DNA from: Plumapathes pennacea | Lineage: Eukaryota > Cnidaria > Anthozoa > Antipatharia > Myriopathidae | NCBI GenBank assembly: GCA_964036295.1 | Contig: OZ038471.1 | Coordinates: 7,066,001 to 7,130,000 of the forward strand | Length of the DNA: 64,000 nt | Direction of reading: 5' to 3' | In this document: positions 21,517 to 33,652 of the stretch, in pieces | Numbering within the stretch: the first letter of the stretch is position 1 | Layout: each line of letters begins with the position of its first letter | Notes under the pieces: generated by a model | The model's input: only the letters and a program-made list of their open reading frames with translations | What the model was told of the DNA's origin: nothing | Databases searched by the model: none | Translations under genes and position numbers: made by a program

Positions 21517-22630
21517 AGGCAATATAACAAGAGTTTCCATGTCTCTGTACTATTATATAAACACGCGGGATGTTGGGAGAACACGAGAAAAAGTTCAAAA
21601 TCACGAGCCGCTTCGGCGAGTGATTTTGAACTTTTTCTCGTGTTCTCCCAACATCCCAAGTGTTTATATAAGAGTACAAAGACATGGAAACGAGTGTCAT
21701 ATTGCTTTTATAAAATAACGAAGCTTTTCTTACCTGAAAGAACTTTATATTGAAAATTATCAAGTTCAAGATTCTCCCGAAAACCGTCAAAACGCACGCT
21801 CGTCCAGTCGGAAAGTCTGTTTCACGGCACTTCGCTCAAGTCAGTCCATGAATGAAAACGGACACCTCTCGCGTTCACTTGGAAAAGTCGACAGGCTGCT
21901 AAATGAAGATGAATTTCTCATGAAATGTGTCGGATATTAGTACCGCTGTTTGTCAAGAATTCAAAAGAACCGGCGAGAATGTTTTGAGCCGTCAGGTTTC
22001 AACTTTCAGGACAACGGTGTCACTCGACGTAAACATGTCTGCACAACAACACTACCCTGCCGAAGAAGGTAGTTTGTACATTTGTTTGCTTTACTTGAGC
22101 ATTACTTGAACTCTGCCGGACGACAGACAACTCCATTGAATCGACTCAACGGCTTTTGTGCCACCGAGCCGACAGCCGAGACAGACTCGTTAGCGAAGAC
22201 TATTTGTGCCTTCATCACCATAAACCTACTACAATTTATTATTCGTGTGAAATTCCGGTGATCTAAGCCATCTAGTGACTAGCTACGAACCACAGGAGAC
22301 GAAGGTGTAAAGGTTAGAAACTTTAGAGGATGTTCTTGCGATGTAATTCTATGTAATTGTTGGCTGTCTGTCTCACGGTTTCCGAATTAGATTTCATGCA
22401 ATATTCAGACAACTTTTCTTCACGCTGCTTCACTAATTGCACATGATTTGCACACGGCTTCACTATTTGCTCTAATAGCCCACTGCAGTTTCTGTAACAC
22501 ATGAATCTTTGAAGTAGGGTACGACTAGCAGTCTTTTTATTTTAGGATTCGTCATTTCCATGTCTTTGTACTTATTTATAAAATGATTTTTTAACCAATC
22601 AGAGCACGCGTAGTATCACAGTTATTTTAT
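21517..22630. mobile_element. Insertion of about 1.1 kb in unit B, with a hairpin at its left end
   Basis: Absent from unit A, where the flanking sequences are adjacent at about 14880-14895. At its left end is a foldback of about 190 bp (about 21519-21710) whose core arms are perfect for 38 bases (21567-21604 and 21620-21657; GGGATGTTGGGAGAACACGA and onward). The outer arms include GTTTCCATGTC / GACATGGAAAC. Near the right end TTTCCATGTCTTTGTAC recurs at about 22556. Exact borders and target duplication are unclear. No coding region is recognised in the remainder. Confidence 0.6.
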
Positions 22631-23339
22631 ACATGTTTTTTTTTTTCTTAGAAGGGTTGGCAAAACCTGTATTTTGAGCTTGGAAGTGAAAGGTTTAACA
22701 GTACTATGTATGTAGTCATATTAATACAAAAGATTGATATGTGGGATATAGACTTTAGTTTCCAATTCCACAAGTTTAAACTCGAAAACAAGTAGTTGAC
22801 TTATCTTCTTTTCTAGAATACCGTATATACATATTTTCCGAAGGAAAAGGAACCTGTCCATTTTCGTCAGGTTGTTTCTACAGGCGCGTATATCGTTGAT
22901 ATTTCGACCTAGTCACGGAAAGAAAATGCCTCGCAACAGAAGTTGCTGCAAATTACAAGGCTTGAGTTCACGATACAGTACGTGGAAAGGCGGCACGTAA
23001 ATTAATTTTGAAATGTAAAAGGTGCGAAGCGTCCAGATAACAGTAGGCATAATCTGGTCGAAGAGCAGTTTCGAAGTTCGTATGAGACTAAAAGCAAAGC
23101 TCGATGCAAATTGAAGGTTGTTTATTTCCAGGCGGATTTGCAATATTTTTATTCTGTACCTTGGTCGTACTGAGTTCAATGATGAATTATTTACTTTAGT
23201 ATGAAGATTATTTTGTAGCGCCAAACCTTGCTGAATCCGAGAACCAGAATTAGGCTGACAAACACAAAGACGACTAGTTAAAGTATTAAATCCCGAAACG
23301 ATGTAAACAAAGTTAACCTGGGTAACTAGGTTTACCCTA

Positions 23340-23415
23340 GCTGTTTTATTTTGCTTGTAAACCCGGGCTGACTTTGACCCGGGTACCCGATCCTACCTCC
23401 TTGTAAACAAAACTT
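23340..23415. other. Upstream intergenic region of Wnt copy B, with a GGGTAC-rich patch
   Basis: Stands for the gene-free stretch 22700-27165. Apart from the MITE at 23902-24102 and a patch with repeated ACCCGGG and TTTACCC motifs here (a possible old inverted repeat), no gene or RNA was recognised. Short frames at 24487, 25089, 25443, 26050 and 26977 lack family features. Confidence 0.35.
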
Positions 23416-23901
23416 AATAAAGTTGGCTCTGGGATGAGGGCACCCCTGGCCTCTGAGACAATTTTCTCTCCATGTACACGGCTTTATACTTGTGCGTCAA
23501 ATTGAACAGGCCATAAACCCTTAATCGTTACGTTTATCTTTTTATAAGTATAGCAATGGAATCTGATGAGGGTACGTTCAAAAGTCGCTAACCTGATGTT
23601 TTGTCCCAAAAACTTCAAAGGTGTTAAAGTTAAAAGTCTTACACGGATGCGCAATAAACTATCACGAGTTTGGTTTCTTTGCCAACTACTAGCTTTACCT
23701 AAAACTTAGATCCACTGTAAAAATATTCATGAAGGTGGTTTTCTGATTCATCGTTTACATTCTGGACCATAAAATCGTAGCGCAATGTAAAATACAAACA
23801 ATCCAATCCCTTCAGCCTGTAGTTTTCACCAAGTACACAAATATTCAGCTCTTGACGTAAGAAAGTTCAAGTGTCCATTCTACTAACAGCTGGTGAAATA
23901 T

Positions 23902-24102
23902 TGCCCTTTCACTCCCAAGAATATTCAACTTCAAGTTTCTTCTTCAGTTTCTCACCAGAAACATATCGTAGAGTAAGGAGAATTTGGTTTTTAATACCTT
24001 GCTCAAATGAAAGTTGACTGGATAATCAATTCTCACTACATTACTCATACAATGTTGGGAGAATCTGCATTTTGAGCTTGGGAGTGAAAGAGCAAGGGTT
24101 AA
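23902..24102. repeat. TTAA-type MITE, family 1
   Basis: The left terminus CCCTTTCACTCCCAAGAATA is mirrored by TTTGAGCTTGGGAGTGAAAG at the right. The interior has the family-typical TTTCTCACCAGAAA and CACTACATTACTCATACA blocks. No coding capacity. Confidence 0.75.
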
Positions 24103-27100
24103 GCTTATAGTTCCGTTCCAGAGCAGACTCTGAAAGCGCGCAAGTGATTGTCAAAACGACTATTCGACATCCATTTGTCTTTTTATTCGATGTTAAGTGC
24201 TTTTTTCGCCTGAGATACAAAATCAAGACTTTTATGGCGGTTCGTTACGGCAATTAATCTAAGGATAAAGAGTGAATGTAGAAACAACTACGACACTTCA
24301 AGGAACAGCCAGTATTAGAGATAATTCACAGCGTTACTATGCGGTACTCACAATGTACAATCTCTCCATTGTAGTAACGGCTTAACATTGCTCTACCATA
24401 ATTAATCTCTGACTAAACTCAAATTCTTTAGGAAAACGGAGTAAGGTGAAACATAACGTCGCAGACATGTTTTGACCAACTAGAAAGTGACGACTATAAA
24501 TCGAAGAAACCGGTCGTTTCCTGTGGACAGGTTTCGTGACCGTCAACTGGATATATTTGACCGTGTTTCAAGGTCTGTTGCTTCTTTCAAGTGTGATGAG
24601 CAGAATTATTGCACGTCACTGCACTTTCACCGTCGCAAAATATCTCAGCAAAATGTTTTTTTCAAATAAACCATCAAAATCTTGCAAAACCCATTATGTT
24701 CTTATCCGTGTCTCCAATGCAAATTCTCCCTCCTTGGAGATTATAGTGACAAAACAATAATTTTAAGTGTATCAATAATTTAATATTGCATTCAAAACAA
24801 AATCACTCATCTTGGCCTGGCGTGTCGGGAATGCTCCAAGTGACGGCATAAACTATGGTTTTTAATTAAAACTCATTACCCACCAGGGGGCTCCAAAACT
24901 CACCGAGTTGTTATAAATTTTCACGTGCCAAAGATAATTGCATTAATTCTCGTCCTGTGCACATTTCGTTTATTTGAGTTGTTATCGTTTGATCACTAAT
25001 CTAACACAAAGGTTAGCTCGTTTGATTCTTCTTTTCTGCATGACGCCATCAATTCGTTTTTAGCAGGTGAATTTACAACGCCGTTCGTATGACTCGTTCA
25101 GTTGCACATGCCACTAAAACGTCATCACCGCGTCACATTGTTAAACTTTTTCTTTTTGACAGTGAGGTAAAAACACGAAAATCAGTAGGTTTCACTTGTT
25201 CGTCTTTTATATCGCTACTTTCTAGCCGAATCACCTTAAAAAGAGCATCTAAACAAATTAAATATCTAAACATACTGTACAGACCGAGTCAGTCAGGAAA
25301 ATTGCAACTGAGAACAGCGCGAGCATTTATAATTCATTCAAACGTCATCCTAAAACGACACAGCGATTGCACTATTAAAACTCGAGAAGCTGTAACTGAG
25401 AACACAATCATGCCATAAAATTCAATATAACCACAGCCATGTTTATCCAATACACAGTAAGCCGGAGTGATATCGGTACAATCGACTAACGTTTACGTGC
25501 TCATTTTTCAAGTTTTCTTTCTCCTGTTGTGCGAAATTATGTTTCTTGTATAAATTTAGAGCAAAATCATAGAATTGAAGTTGCACTGACGTTCTCACAC
25601 AAAGATAATAAGATGGATACTTATGTAGGAGCATTTCTACCTTATGATCCATGTTTCAGTCTTTTATCACTCTATTGGGCTAGCATTTATAGAGCAAAGA
25701 AATTCTGATACGCTTTGTGACGTCATCATTTCCATACGCTACGAGTTTAAGAGTCCTCGACTTGTGAGTATAAAAAAAATCAATAAATATAGAAACTGTT
25801 TTTCTTTCTGTGAAAAAGTGCAGTATAATGTCTCTGGTGGTACTCTCTTCATTGAGTAGTATACTACTAAATCTTGAAACGTGTTCACTAAAATGAAAGC
25901 TCTCGATGAGTACATTTCCACAGTGGTTCTCGTTGTTGGTAGACTCATAGCTTTACTTCTTTATTTTCTGCATCTTAAAGCGAGATTGAGCTTGTAAAAT
26001 TCTTCTGCGTAATGGCCTTTAGAAAACCAACACTAATCAAGAAACGCGCATGTTTCGGTGCACGTTTCCCTTTCATTGTCTTGTGTTTGTTGCGGTTCAA
26101 TTAAATATTGCTTTTCGATCGTCAAAAGCTTATGGAACGACAAAACTTTATTGTACCAAAGGAAAGAGCACCCCAAACAAAAACTTAATAGTAGCAATTA
26201 AAATATATCTCGAGGGCATGGAAAGGGCTTTGGCAATTATCAAAGAGAACACGAACCTTCACTTTCATGTGAAATTATAATTGAATGATTTTTTTTTTCG
26301 TACTAATAGGATCACTTTAAGTCATGCTGCAACGGTAATTTCTTTCCCTTTTATATGCTGTTACAATTATTGTTTTTTGTGCTGTCAAGGATAGCAAAGA
26401 AAGACAACTACAAGAAATCTCACCTTTCCAACAAATAATATGCTTTGATTTTCATTCAGAAGCAAAAGGGCTGGTGTATGGCATCATATTAACTTTCCCA
26501 AAAAAATAAACAGAATGCATTGTAACAGCACAAAGTGGCTTCATTGTCTATTGGCTCAAGTGCTTATGACAGGTCAATGACAGGGTGTGGTCCCATCTTT
26601 AAAGCAATAAATCTGCAGTGTAAGGGGCCCCGTGAGTCGTATGCGACCATCAATTTAACATCTCAAGAAAATTCAGACAACAGTTTCGAAGTCAGCTGAA
26701 TCCCGGCTTCCTCTCAAAAATGACGTAACATGTTTTCGTCACGAACACGTCACGCGCTATAGACTACATTGTGAAAACGCTAGTTAATTAGCTTGGCCTC
26801 TCACGACAGCTTTATGTCTGCGTTTTCGGGCCAATTTCTGGCTCAGACCTCGATCTACTTAACTACCTTTTTCAGCCTACCTCTCTTAATCTCTGCGACG
26901 AAAGAGAATTGTATTACGCATCGGTTGCTTAAGTGCAATTGTGTGTCAAATTCAGAAATTTTACGGCATTTACAAATTACTGAATGTTGAAAACAAGCTG
27001 ATCATCAGCGGCAGTATCGACGACTGAGATATGATGGTCTTTTTCGATCAGTGCATATTCTTCGACAAAATCCCCGCTGTTCGAGTAGCTGTTGTACACG

Positions 27101-27165
27101 CCTCCAACCCTCCATTCTTTATGGGCTGTTTGATTTGAGTTATGCAACGCATCACTACACCTGTC

Positions 27166-27173
27166 TTTATAAG
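27166..27173 (+). promoter_or_regulatory. Possible TATA box of Wnt copy B
   Basis: TTTATAAG lies about 70 bases before the ATG at 27243, a plausible core promoter for a short 5' UTR. Inferred from position and sequence only. Confidence 0.4.
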
Positions 27174-27242
27174 GCCCATCTGATGTCAAGGCAGTCACAT
27201 TCAGCCCATCAGTGCGCATAAAGTTAGCAGCAAAACAAAGCG

Positions 27243-30200
27243 ATGAAGTTTTCCGGGATACTAATAGCTCTTGGACTCGTTCTATCCAACTTTTATCTCG
27301 GAGGATTTGGAAGAAAGGTCAAAAAAAGGTAAGACACATAACTTTACGTCAAGTATTTAAAAAACATGTTACAGTTATTGATCTTATCTGAAAATCGTCC
27401 CGTTCTTTCTTTCAGCAGCCAAGCTCAAGCTTATAAATTCTTGACGAACCCTACGGTACAGTGTTACTCAGTGTTATTGAGATTAGCGGTGGAAAAATCT
27501 AGATTACACGCTTAATATGATACGTTTTATAATATGTAAATACCTTAATATGTGCATTAGTATGCGTTAAAAGACTATTTTTTGCGTGTAAACATTTCTA
27601 GGACTATTTGATTGCCATGAACTTGCTGACACTTTAGAGGTCGTACACTGAAGCATTTTCTTGCATCTGAATTGGACAACTTTTGTATTACCGTTTACAC
27701 GACGCACTACAACCTTTACGTATTTGCGAACTTTTTGCTTCTCAGACCTACCGCAAAATTAGAGAGGATGTTAAAGAGGGGACCAAAGCAGCCTTGGATA
27801 CTTGCAAGACACTTTTTAAGAACCAGCGATGGAACTGCGAAGTGGGAGAAAATATCAAGCGCGCACCAGGGTTTTGGGGAAACATTTTACCAGGTAAGAC
27901 AACGTGGAACCGTAATATAAGCCCCTGCAAAATCCTTGTAGGCGTCGGCACGATAACTCTGTAAGCCCAACAATTTCGGCTTGATTTTTCGAAAGGTTAA
28001 CACTCGAAACGTCAGTTAATGTTTACTAACGTTAAGTAAACACTTGTTTACGCACTCAAGCTCAACGCATTGTGTAAAATGTTGTTACATTTTCCACGTG
28101 CCATTCAAAACTCGCAGCACGAAAGTCACAAATCGTATACTGCGAATAGCACCTTGTCAATTATTTCCAAGTGAGCTCAGTTTCGGTTATAAAGTTACTT
28201 TGGCTTGGTGACATAACCCTTTGTGCCTGCAAAGATTAATAAGGAAATGCCTTATAAGAAATATAAATCAAAGGGACTGAGCCATCTGCAACGCACTGGT
28301 ATACCAAACGCCAATCAAAGAAGCGTTAAATCGTCCTGCAGTGGGGCAATGAATCGTAGCACTTCTTCGTGCGGTCGGCGTTTTCAAAATTTTCATCAAC
28401 ATTTTAATGTTTCCTTGGGCTGGTTTCACTGGTGCTTCGAACAAAGATGCGTGGGTGAAAAATGATTACCCACATACCAGAGATATGATCGATGGCCATA
28501 GCTTCTCTGGTACGTATACCTAGGCCATTTGTATGCGTTTTTTGATTTAGTCCAAGCACTTCCGGATAACAACAAGATGAAGCAGATACTTGTATTTATT
28601 TTAAAAGCGGAAAAATCGGAAAGACCCCGGTATTCATAACAACTCTTACACATGTCGAACAAATCCGATGAATCATGCATGCACACTTAACTTCCACATA
28701 AATCATAGTGCACGTCAACACATCGGTTTCACCAGTATTCACATGGCCCCGGTTTTTTAAAGCACGATTAGGCTAATCCTGGATTAGGTCTAAACTTTTT
28801 TGTCATTTTTTAGCCTGAAAACGTGAAATTTTCGTCCACAACGACTTTCTTGATAACGTTTTAAATTGGAACAAGCTTTCTAATCCATCTTCGAACAAAA
28901 GCCAGCAGTTTATTGGCAGAGAGGTCGAGAGAAAGAATTTCGTTAATCCTAGATTAGCTTAATCGACTTTCGAAAAACCGGGCCATGAACTTCTGCCAAC
29001 AATTATTTTCTTATTTTCCTAACAGATATACATTATACAGTTTAGAATAATCGATAGTTTTCTCGGGCAAGAGCTGATATCACGATCAATTCTCACCTAA
29101 CTTTGTCTTTCACACATTTTATTTACAAATAAAGCCATGTGCTGCGCGCGGGCTTCTGGCTTGACTGAGAAACGTGACTTGGAAATTCCGCATTGTTCGA
29201 ACACAAGTGCATTCGACATTTCTTAAAAACGTGCTTCTCGAAGGTTCAGTTGGTCCAAGTTGGCGAGAAATTGTGCCAATCTAGTAGCAGCTCAAAGTGC
29301 GCGTCGAACACGCATCTCTCAAGCAACTATGATAAAAGTATCATAATTGCTAACCTCGGTTACATATTTTGGATAAACACACTAGAAATACTTCATGTTA
29401 ACGTTCTCATATGCAGTAGCAGCAGCACGCCCAACGCCTCCAAGCTTTTATTGGAGGACTATTGACTAAAATCTGACAAAATCTCCAACCACACAACCTT
29501 TTTAAAATCTTTCTTGATAAATTATTCCACATTATTTCCAGAAAAAGCGTTGATTTCGAGATGAAAATTCACTTTAAAGAAGTCCTATTACTGAAAATGG
29601 TTGCGCGCCCAGTAACTGTCGGCGGACATTTTCACATCGCACGAAAATGGCGGCCTTCTAGTGTTATCATTTTTTGTTCGTTATCTCGTGAAATAGCGTA
29701 AACAATGTCAAGTGGCCATTAACACTGGAGCGGAAAACCACAACATCAATGGGTCACCTGTTCCAGGCTCTCAGATACTAAAGCAAGGCGCAGAACTGAG
29801 GGAGCGAAAGAAACAAAGCGCGAAAGACTGGGGCAAGAAAGGCCGCCTCGTAATATTTTGTTCTCGCCCAAGACCTTCGCGTCTTTTTGTCTGTGCCTGA
29901 CACCGCGGAATATTACGTTTTTCGGTATTGCAGTCACCTTGCTTTTGAGTCAGCGGTTATTGCACAAAATTGTGGATTCAAGTGCAGATTCTATAGTTAA
30001 ATGTAACGCTCGTAAAACCTCAAGACTTAGGCAAGAAATTCAATACTAGGACTTGATACTCAGCTATAAGTTAGTTCAATGCATTTTCTATAACAACTAG
30101 AGAAACGGTAGTAAAAGAGTTCAGCTTAAATAGTAGCTTAAATATATATTTCCCATACCTCATAAACTTCACTCTCGAACTCTCGTCAGCCAACAGAGAG

Positions 30201-31613
30201 GGCGCCCTTCTTCACGGCATGACCTCAGCCAGCGTCATGTACACGTTAACTCGAAACTGTCGACAGGGAAGATACGCCGACTGCGCATGCGTTCCGGTCA
30301 ACAAACCTGCCAAACCAGGCCAGAGCTGGCGATGGGCAGGATGCAAAGAAAACCTGAAATTTGGAGAAGACATGGCCAAGCTTTTTATAGATAAGTTGGA
30401 GGGACGGAATCCGACGGATCAAGGAAGATCAGCGTTGAACTTGCACAATAATGAAGTTGGCAGGAAGGTAAGTGGCATCATAATTCCGTATTTAGAGTGG
30501 TTTTAGGGCTACTGTTAAAACTAGCCGTGTTCTTGCTAAATGATTGTGTGTTTCCTACGGTCTTCGATTGGCCCAAACAAGTTTGGCACCATTCTTGGCC
30601 AATCAGGAACAAAAGCAAACTCGATTGCGTTCTGTCGCTCTGCTGATTGGTTTAAACCAAAAACTTGTGACTTTGGCTTCTGATAGTTTAAAGTGTGTTC
30701 TTAGAGCCTTTATGATTGGTGCCGATTGGTTTTGGTTTTTAAACTAGCCATCGGAAAATCGCTCTAGTATAACTGAGGTAAAGCGTTTGTGCAATACTGA
30801 CTAAATGTCACTATGATTTAATAATGTACTCACGCGTGACTTGCGTTTACGCAGCAAACTAATTGAATTTCTGAAATGAGTGTCGAGGAAGACGAAAAAA
30901 TTTAAGAAGGATATTCAAAACATATATTGTATTGAGGACATAAGCATAGGTGTGAGTCTTACCATGTTCAATTGACAGGTATCTTCACGAGGCACCAGTA
31001 CGGCCGATCCCACGATGTTTGGTCCAAAATTGCTGAAAAGTAAAAAAAAAAAAAAAGATTTATTCCACTAGAGTCAGAGTTTTTGGAGAAGATACCAGAA
31101 AATTCCGGAGCTTTTAAACAACTCACCCCGATCAAACTCTTTCAGGTCGTTAGAATCAACGCTATAAAAGTGTGCAAATGCCACGGAGCATCAGGCAGCT
31201 GTCACCTAAAAACTTGCTGGAGACAACTGTTACAGTTCACAAAAGTCGGGGAGATGATGAAAGAAAAATACGACCAGGCTGTGAGAGTTAGCTATGTGAA
31301 CAACACGATCCAACCACATGACCCAGGGGTTTCAATGACAAACAGATCCCATAGACACCTAGCGTACTTCGACACATCACCCGACTACTGCCAGCCTGAT
31401 AGTTTAACGGGCTTTCCTGGGATGCGAGGAAGGAAGTGTACCCATGGCAACGACGGCGCTCAGAAGTGCAACCGCATGTGTACTTCCTGCGGGCTCAAGT
31501 TCAGAAATGAAGTTATGGTGAAAAGTGAAAAGTGTAAATGCAAGTTTGTTTGGTGCTGTAAAATAGAGTGCCACAATTGCGACAAAGATGTTACTCTTAC
31601 AACGTGTTTGTAG
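27243..31613 (+). CDS. Wnt8-like secreted signalling protein, copy B (339 aa, 5 exons)
   Basis: Coding exons are 27243-27328, 27416-27455, 27746-27893, 30190-30467 and 31146-31613. All introns are GT-AG with the same phases as copy A, and the lengths (86, 40, 148, 278, 468) sum to 340 codons. The start is the ATG of a signal peptide (MKFSGILIALGLVLSNFYLG). Wnt features are TLFKNQRWNCEV, SASVMYTLTRNC, WRWAGCKENLKFGED, LNLHNNEVGRK, CKCHGASGSC with the canonical acylated Ser, TCWRQLLQF, SPDYC, LTGFPGMRGRKC and a cysteine-rich C-terminus KFVWCCKIECHNC. It is probably acylated by Porcupine and signals through Frizzled. The relation to Wnt8 is by motif resemblance. It is head-to-head with copy A, with the NHL-gene duplication between them. 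An AATAAA at about 32391 could end a 3' UTR of about 780 bases. Confidence 0.92.
28745..28985. repeat. MITE-like element, family 3 (cgattaggctaatcc)
   Basis: Begins GGCCCCGGTTTTTTAAAGCA and ends with the mirror CTTTCGAAAAACCGGGCCA. The inner arms are GATTAGGCTAATCCTGGATT and AATCCTAGATTAGCTTAATC. Relatives are seen at about 32496-32640, 35345-35530 and 48020-48275. It lies in intron 3 of Wnt copy B. Confidence 0.7.
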
Positions 31614-33652
31614 CGGAATTCTTAAAATTGTGCATTTGCAACTTTTGAGCACGAGTGCAAACTTCAAGGATGAAAATATTACATACAAAGCGCTACTTAC
31701 AAAGACTCCAAGGTTCGAGTGATCGATGTAGATTTCTAGTCGCAAGATAAGTAGTGCTCTTTAGATTGCCGATTCAACCATAAATTTTCATTACATTGCA
31801 CGCATTTCTTTTGTGAGCGTTTATGAACTAAATAATTCCTTTTTTACGAATGAAGAACTGATCATTTTCATTGATCGCACAAAAGAACACAAATTTCTGT
31901 TAGAGCACAATCATTTGACGAATACAACAGATGACCTTTAAGAGTGCCAGTCCGAAACTGAATGAATGAATGAATGAATGAATGAATGAATGAATGAAAA
32001 AAAAGAAAAAAAACTGTCGTTCATCCAGTTGCGCTGCTAAGCAGAGTTACAACTTCAGCTTAGGTACTTCGGGTACGGCGTATTTCTACTGAAGTTGAAC
32101 AAAATAATCAAATAGCGTGTGAGGGTGCGCGTAAGAAACGACTTCAAAAATACTAATGGCTGACATAATGCAGTTTGGTACAACAGTTTCGTGACCAAAC
32201 TGTGGATATTTTCGCAACTGCCTACACTAACTTATTACAAGAGTTGCACGATTAACAAAAAATGACTTTATTTTATTTTATTTTATAGCTAGTTTTCGTA
32301 AGCACTATAGATATTTATACGTATACTATTTTAATTTATCTCGCATGCTTTGTGAAATGCTGTTAGTATTCACTTGTTAAAGCAGTGGTTTGCAATAAAC
32401 CTCAATTCACGATTACTGGATTGTTGTCGTTGTGCTTTAATATATGAACAACTTTATGGAAGATAGTGACGGATTTTCCACACTTATTTTCCTTGGGCCA
32501 GTTGTTCAAAGCACGATACAAGACTCAACTCCAGATTAGGTTCAAACGTTTTGTCACCACTAAGGCTGAAAACGGGAACGTTTTGCTATAAACTCCCCAT
32601 CTAAAAGAAGCTAAAAGAAGCTTGTTAGTTGGTATTTAAACAAGACCTTGAAGTTCGCTGGCCAGCCGGTTCACTGGCTCTTGGTCGCTAAAAATCGCCT
32701 TTGGCAATGAAAAAGTCGATGATCTCCAATCTTCCTTTCTTCAAGAAAAATGAACAACAAACTACATTCAGTTAAAGTTATCGTTATTTATTCATTATTC
32801 GGTCGACAAATGCTGCAGAAAACCTACAATGAACAATTTACATTCTAATTCCTCTTAAAACACCCTCACTTCTCCACGATTCTAACTGTTACTAATTAAA
32901 ATACTTTTTCTTTGTATAAAGATTAATTTATAAAAGAATTCTAATTCCCGCGTTGCAGTTGACCATATTACATAGCCACCTTCAAGAAAGTGTTACTTGG
33001 AATAATTTGCTTTACCATAACTTACAGTAAACCCGTGCAACGCCCAAAATATAACTTCTCAACACAAACTCTCAGCGGAGACTATGATTTATCTTCTTGT
33101 TTCTCACACTACCTCTTTATAGAGGGTAAGGAGAATACAGACTCCAAAGGATGGACCTAAAGTACGGCAATCAGCCAAATCGCTGCGGTGAAGGTAGGGT
33201 TACAATCTACTTTCGTAAGGATAACATGTGATACCTGGCTTGGGCGAAAGCTGATTCGACCACATATTCTCTCACCAAGTCACTCATACATTTCCTATAT
33301 GAAAATTTCGGGTTGTGCTTTTAGGAGTCGAGACAATGCGCTTGTACGACAGAAGGTCAAGTTTAAAATAGAGGCAGCAAAAATAATTATTACTGCCAAA
33401 GAAAACTGAACGTACTAGTTTGGTGGGCAATTATTTCCTTTTAGAAGTCCGGATGGCCGAGATTAAAGGCAATTTAACAGACGCGATACAAAATTTGATA
33501 TCCGAACACCAATATTCACCATAATTCAGACCCAGTCCCCGAGCCTTGACAGTGTCAATTATAGTGTTATTGCTGGGAATACTATAACTGTTATTTTAAA
33601 TCTTAGAATGGTTACCTTTACTTGTAGTTTAAGTCCGCACATCACCACGTGC
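31614..33652. other. Intergenic between Wnt copy B and USO1 (convergent ends)
   Basis: Holds the probable 3' UTR of Wnt copy B (to about 32400), a family-3 MITE relic at about 32496-32640, and the unlocated 3' UTR of USO1. No gene is recognised. Confidence 0.5.
31960..31998. repeat. (TGAA)n microsatellite
   Basis: About nine tandem TGAA units downstream of Wnt copy B, in the likely 3' UTR. The complementary (ATTC)n tract occurs at 44009-44044. Confidence 0.9.

Larger units (their letters stand above)
16036..22700. repeat. Segmental duplication, unit B (enlarged by three insertions)
   Basis: Homologous to 12397-14960 in the same orientation. Relative to unit A it has gained the element at 17861-19923, the element at 20455-21190 and an insertion of about 1.1 kb between about 21517 and 22630. 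The shared sequence resumes at GAAGGGTTGGCAAAACCTG and ends near 22700. Confidence 0.85.

Noticed and set aside
25089..25418. 109-codon plus-strand frame
   Set aside because: Unremarkable composition, no motif, no signal peptide or splice partner found.
26977..27219. 80-codon minus-strand frame directly upstream of Wnt copy B
   Set aside because: No recognisable domain; it overlaps the likely Wnt promoter and is probably chance.
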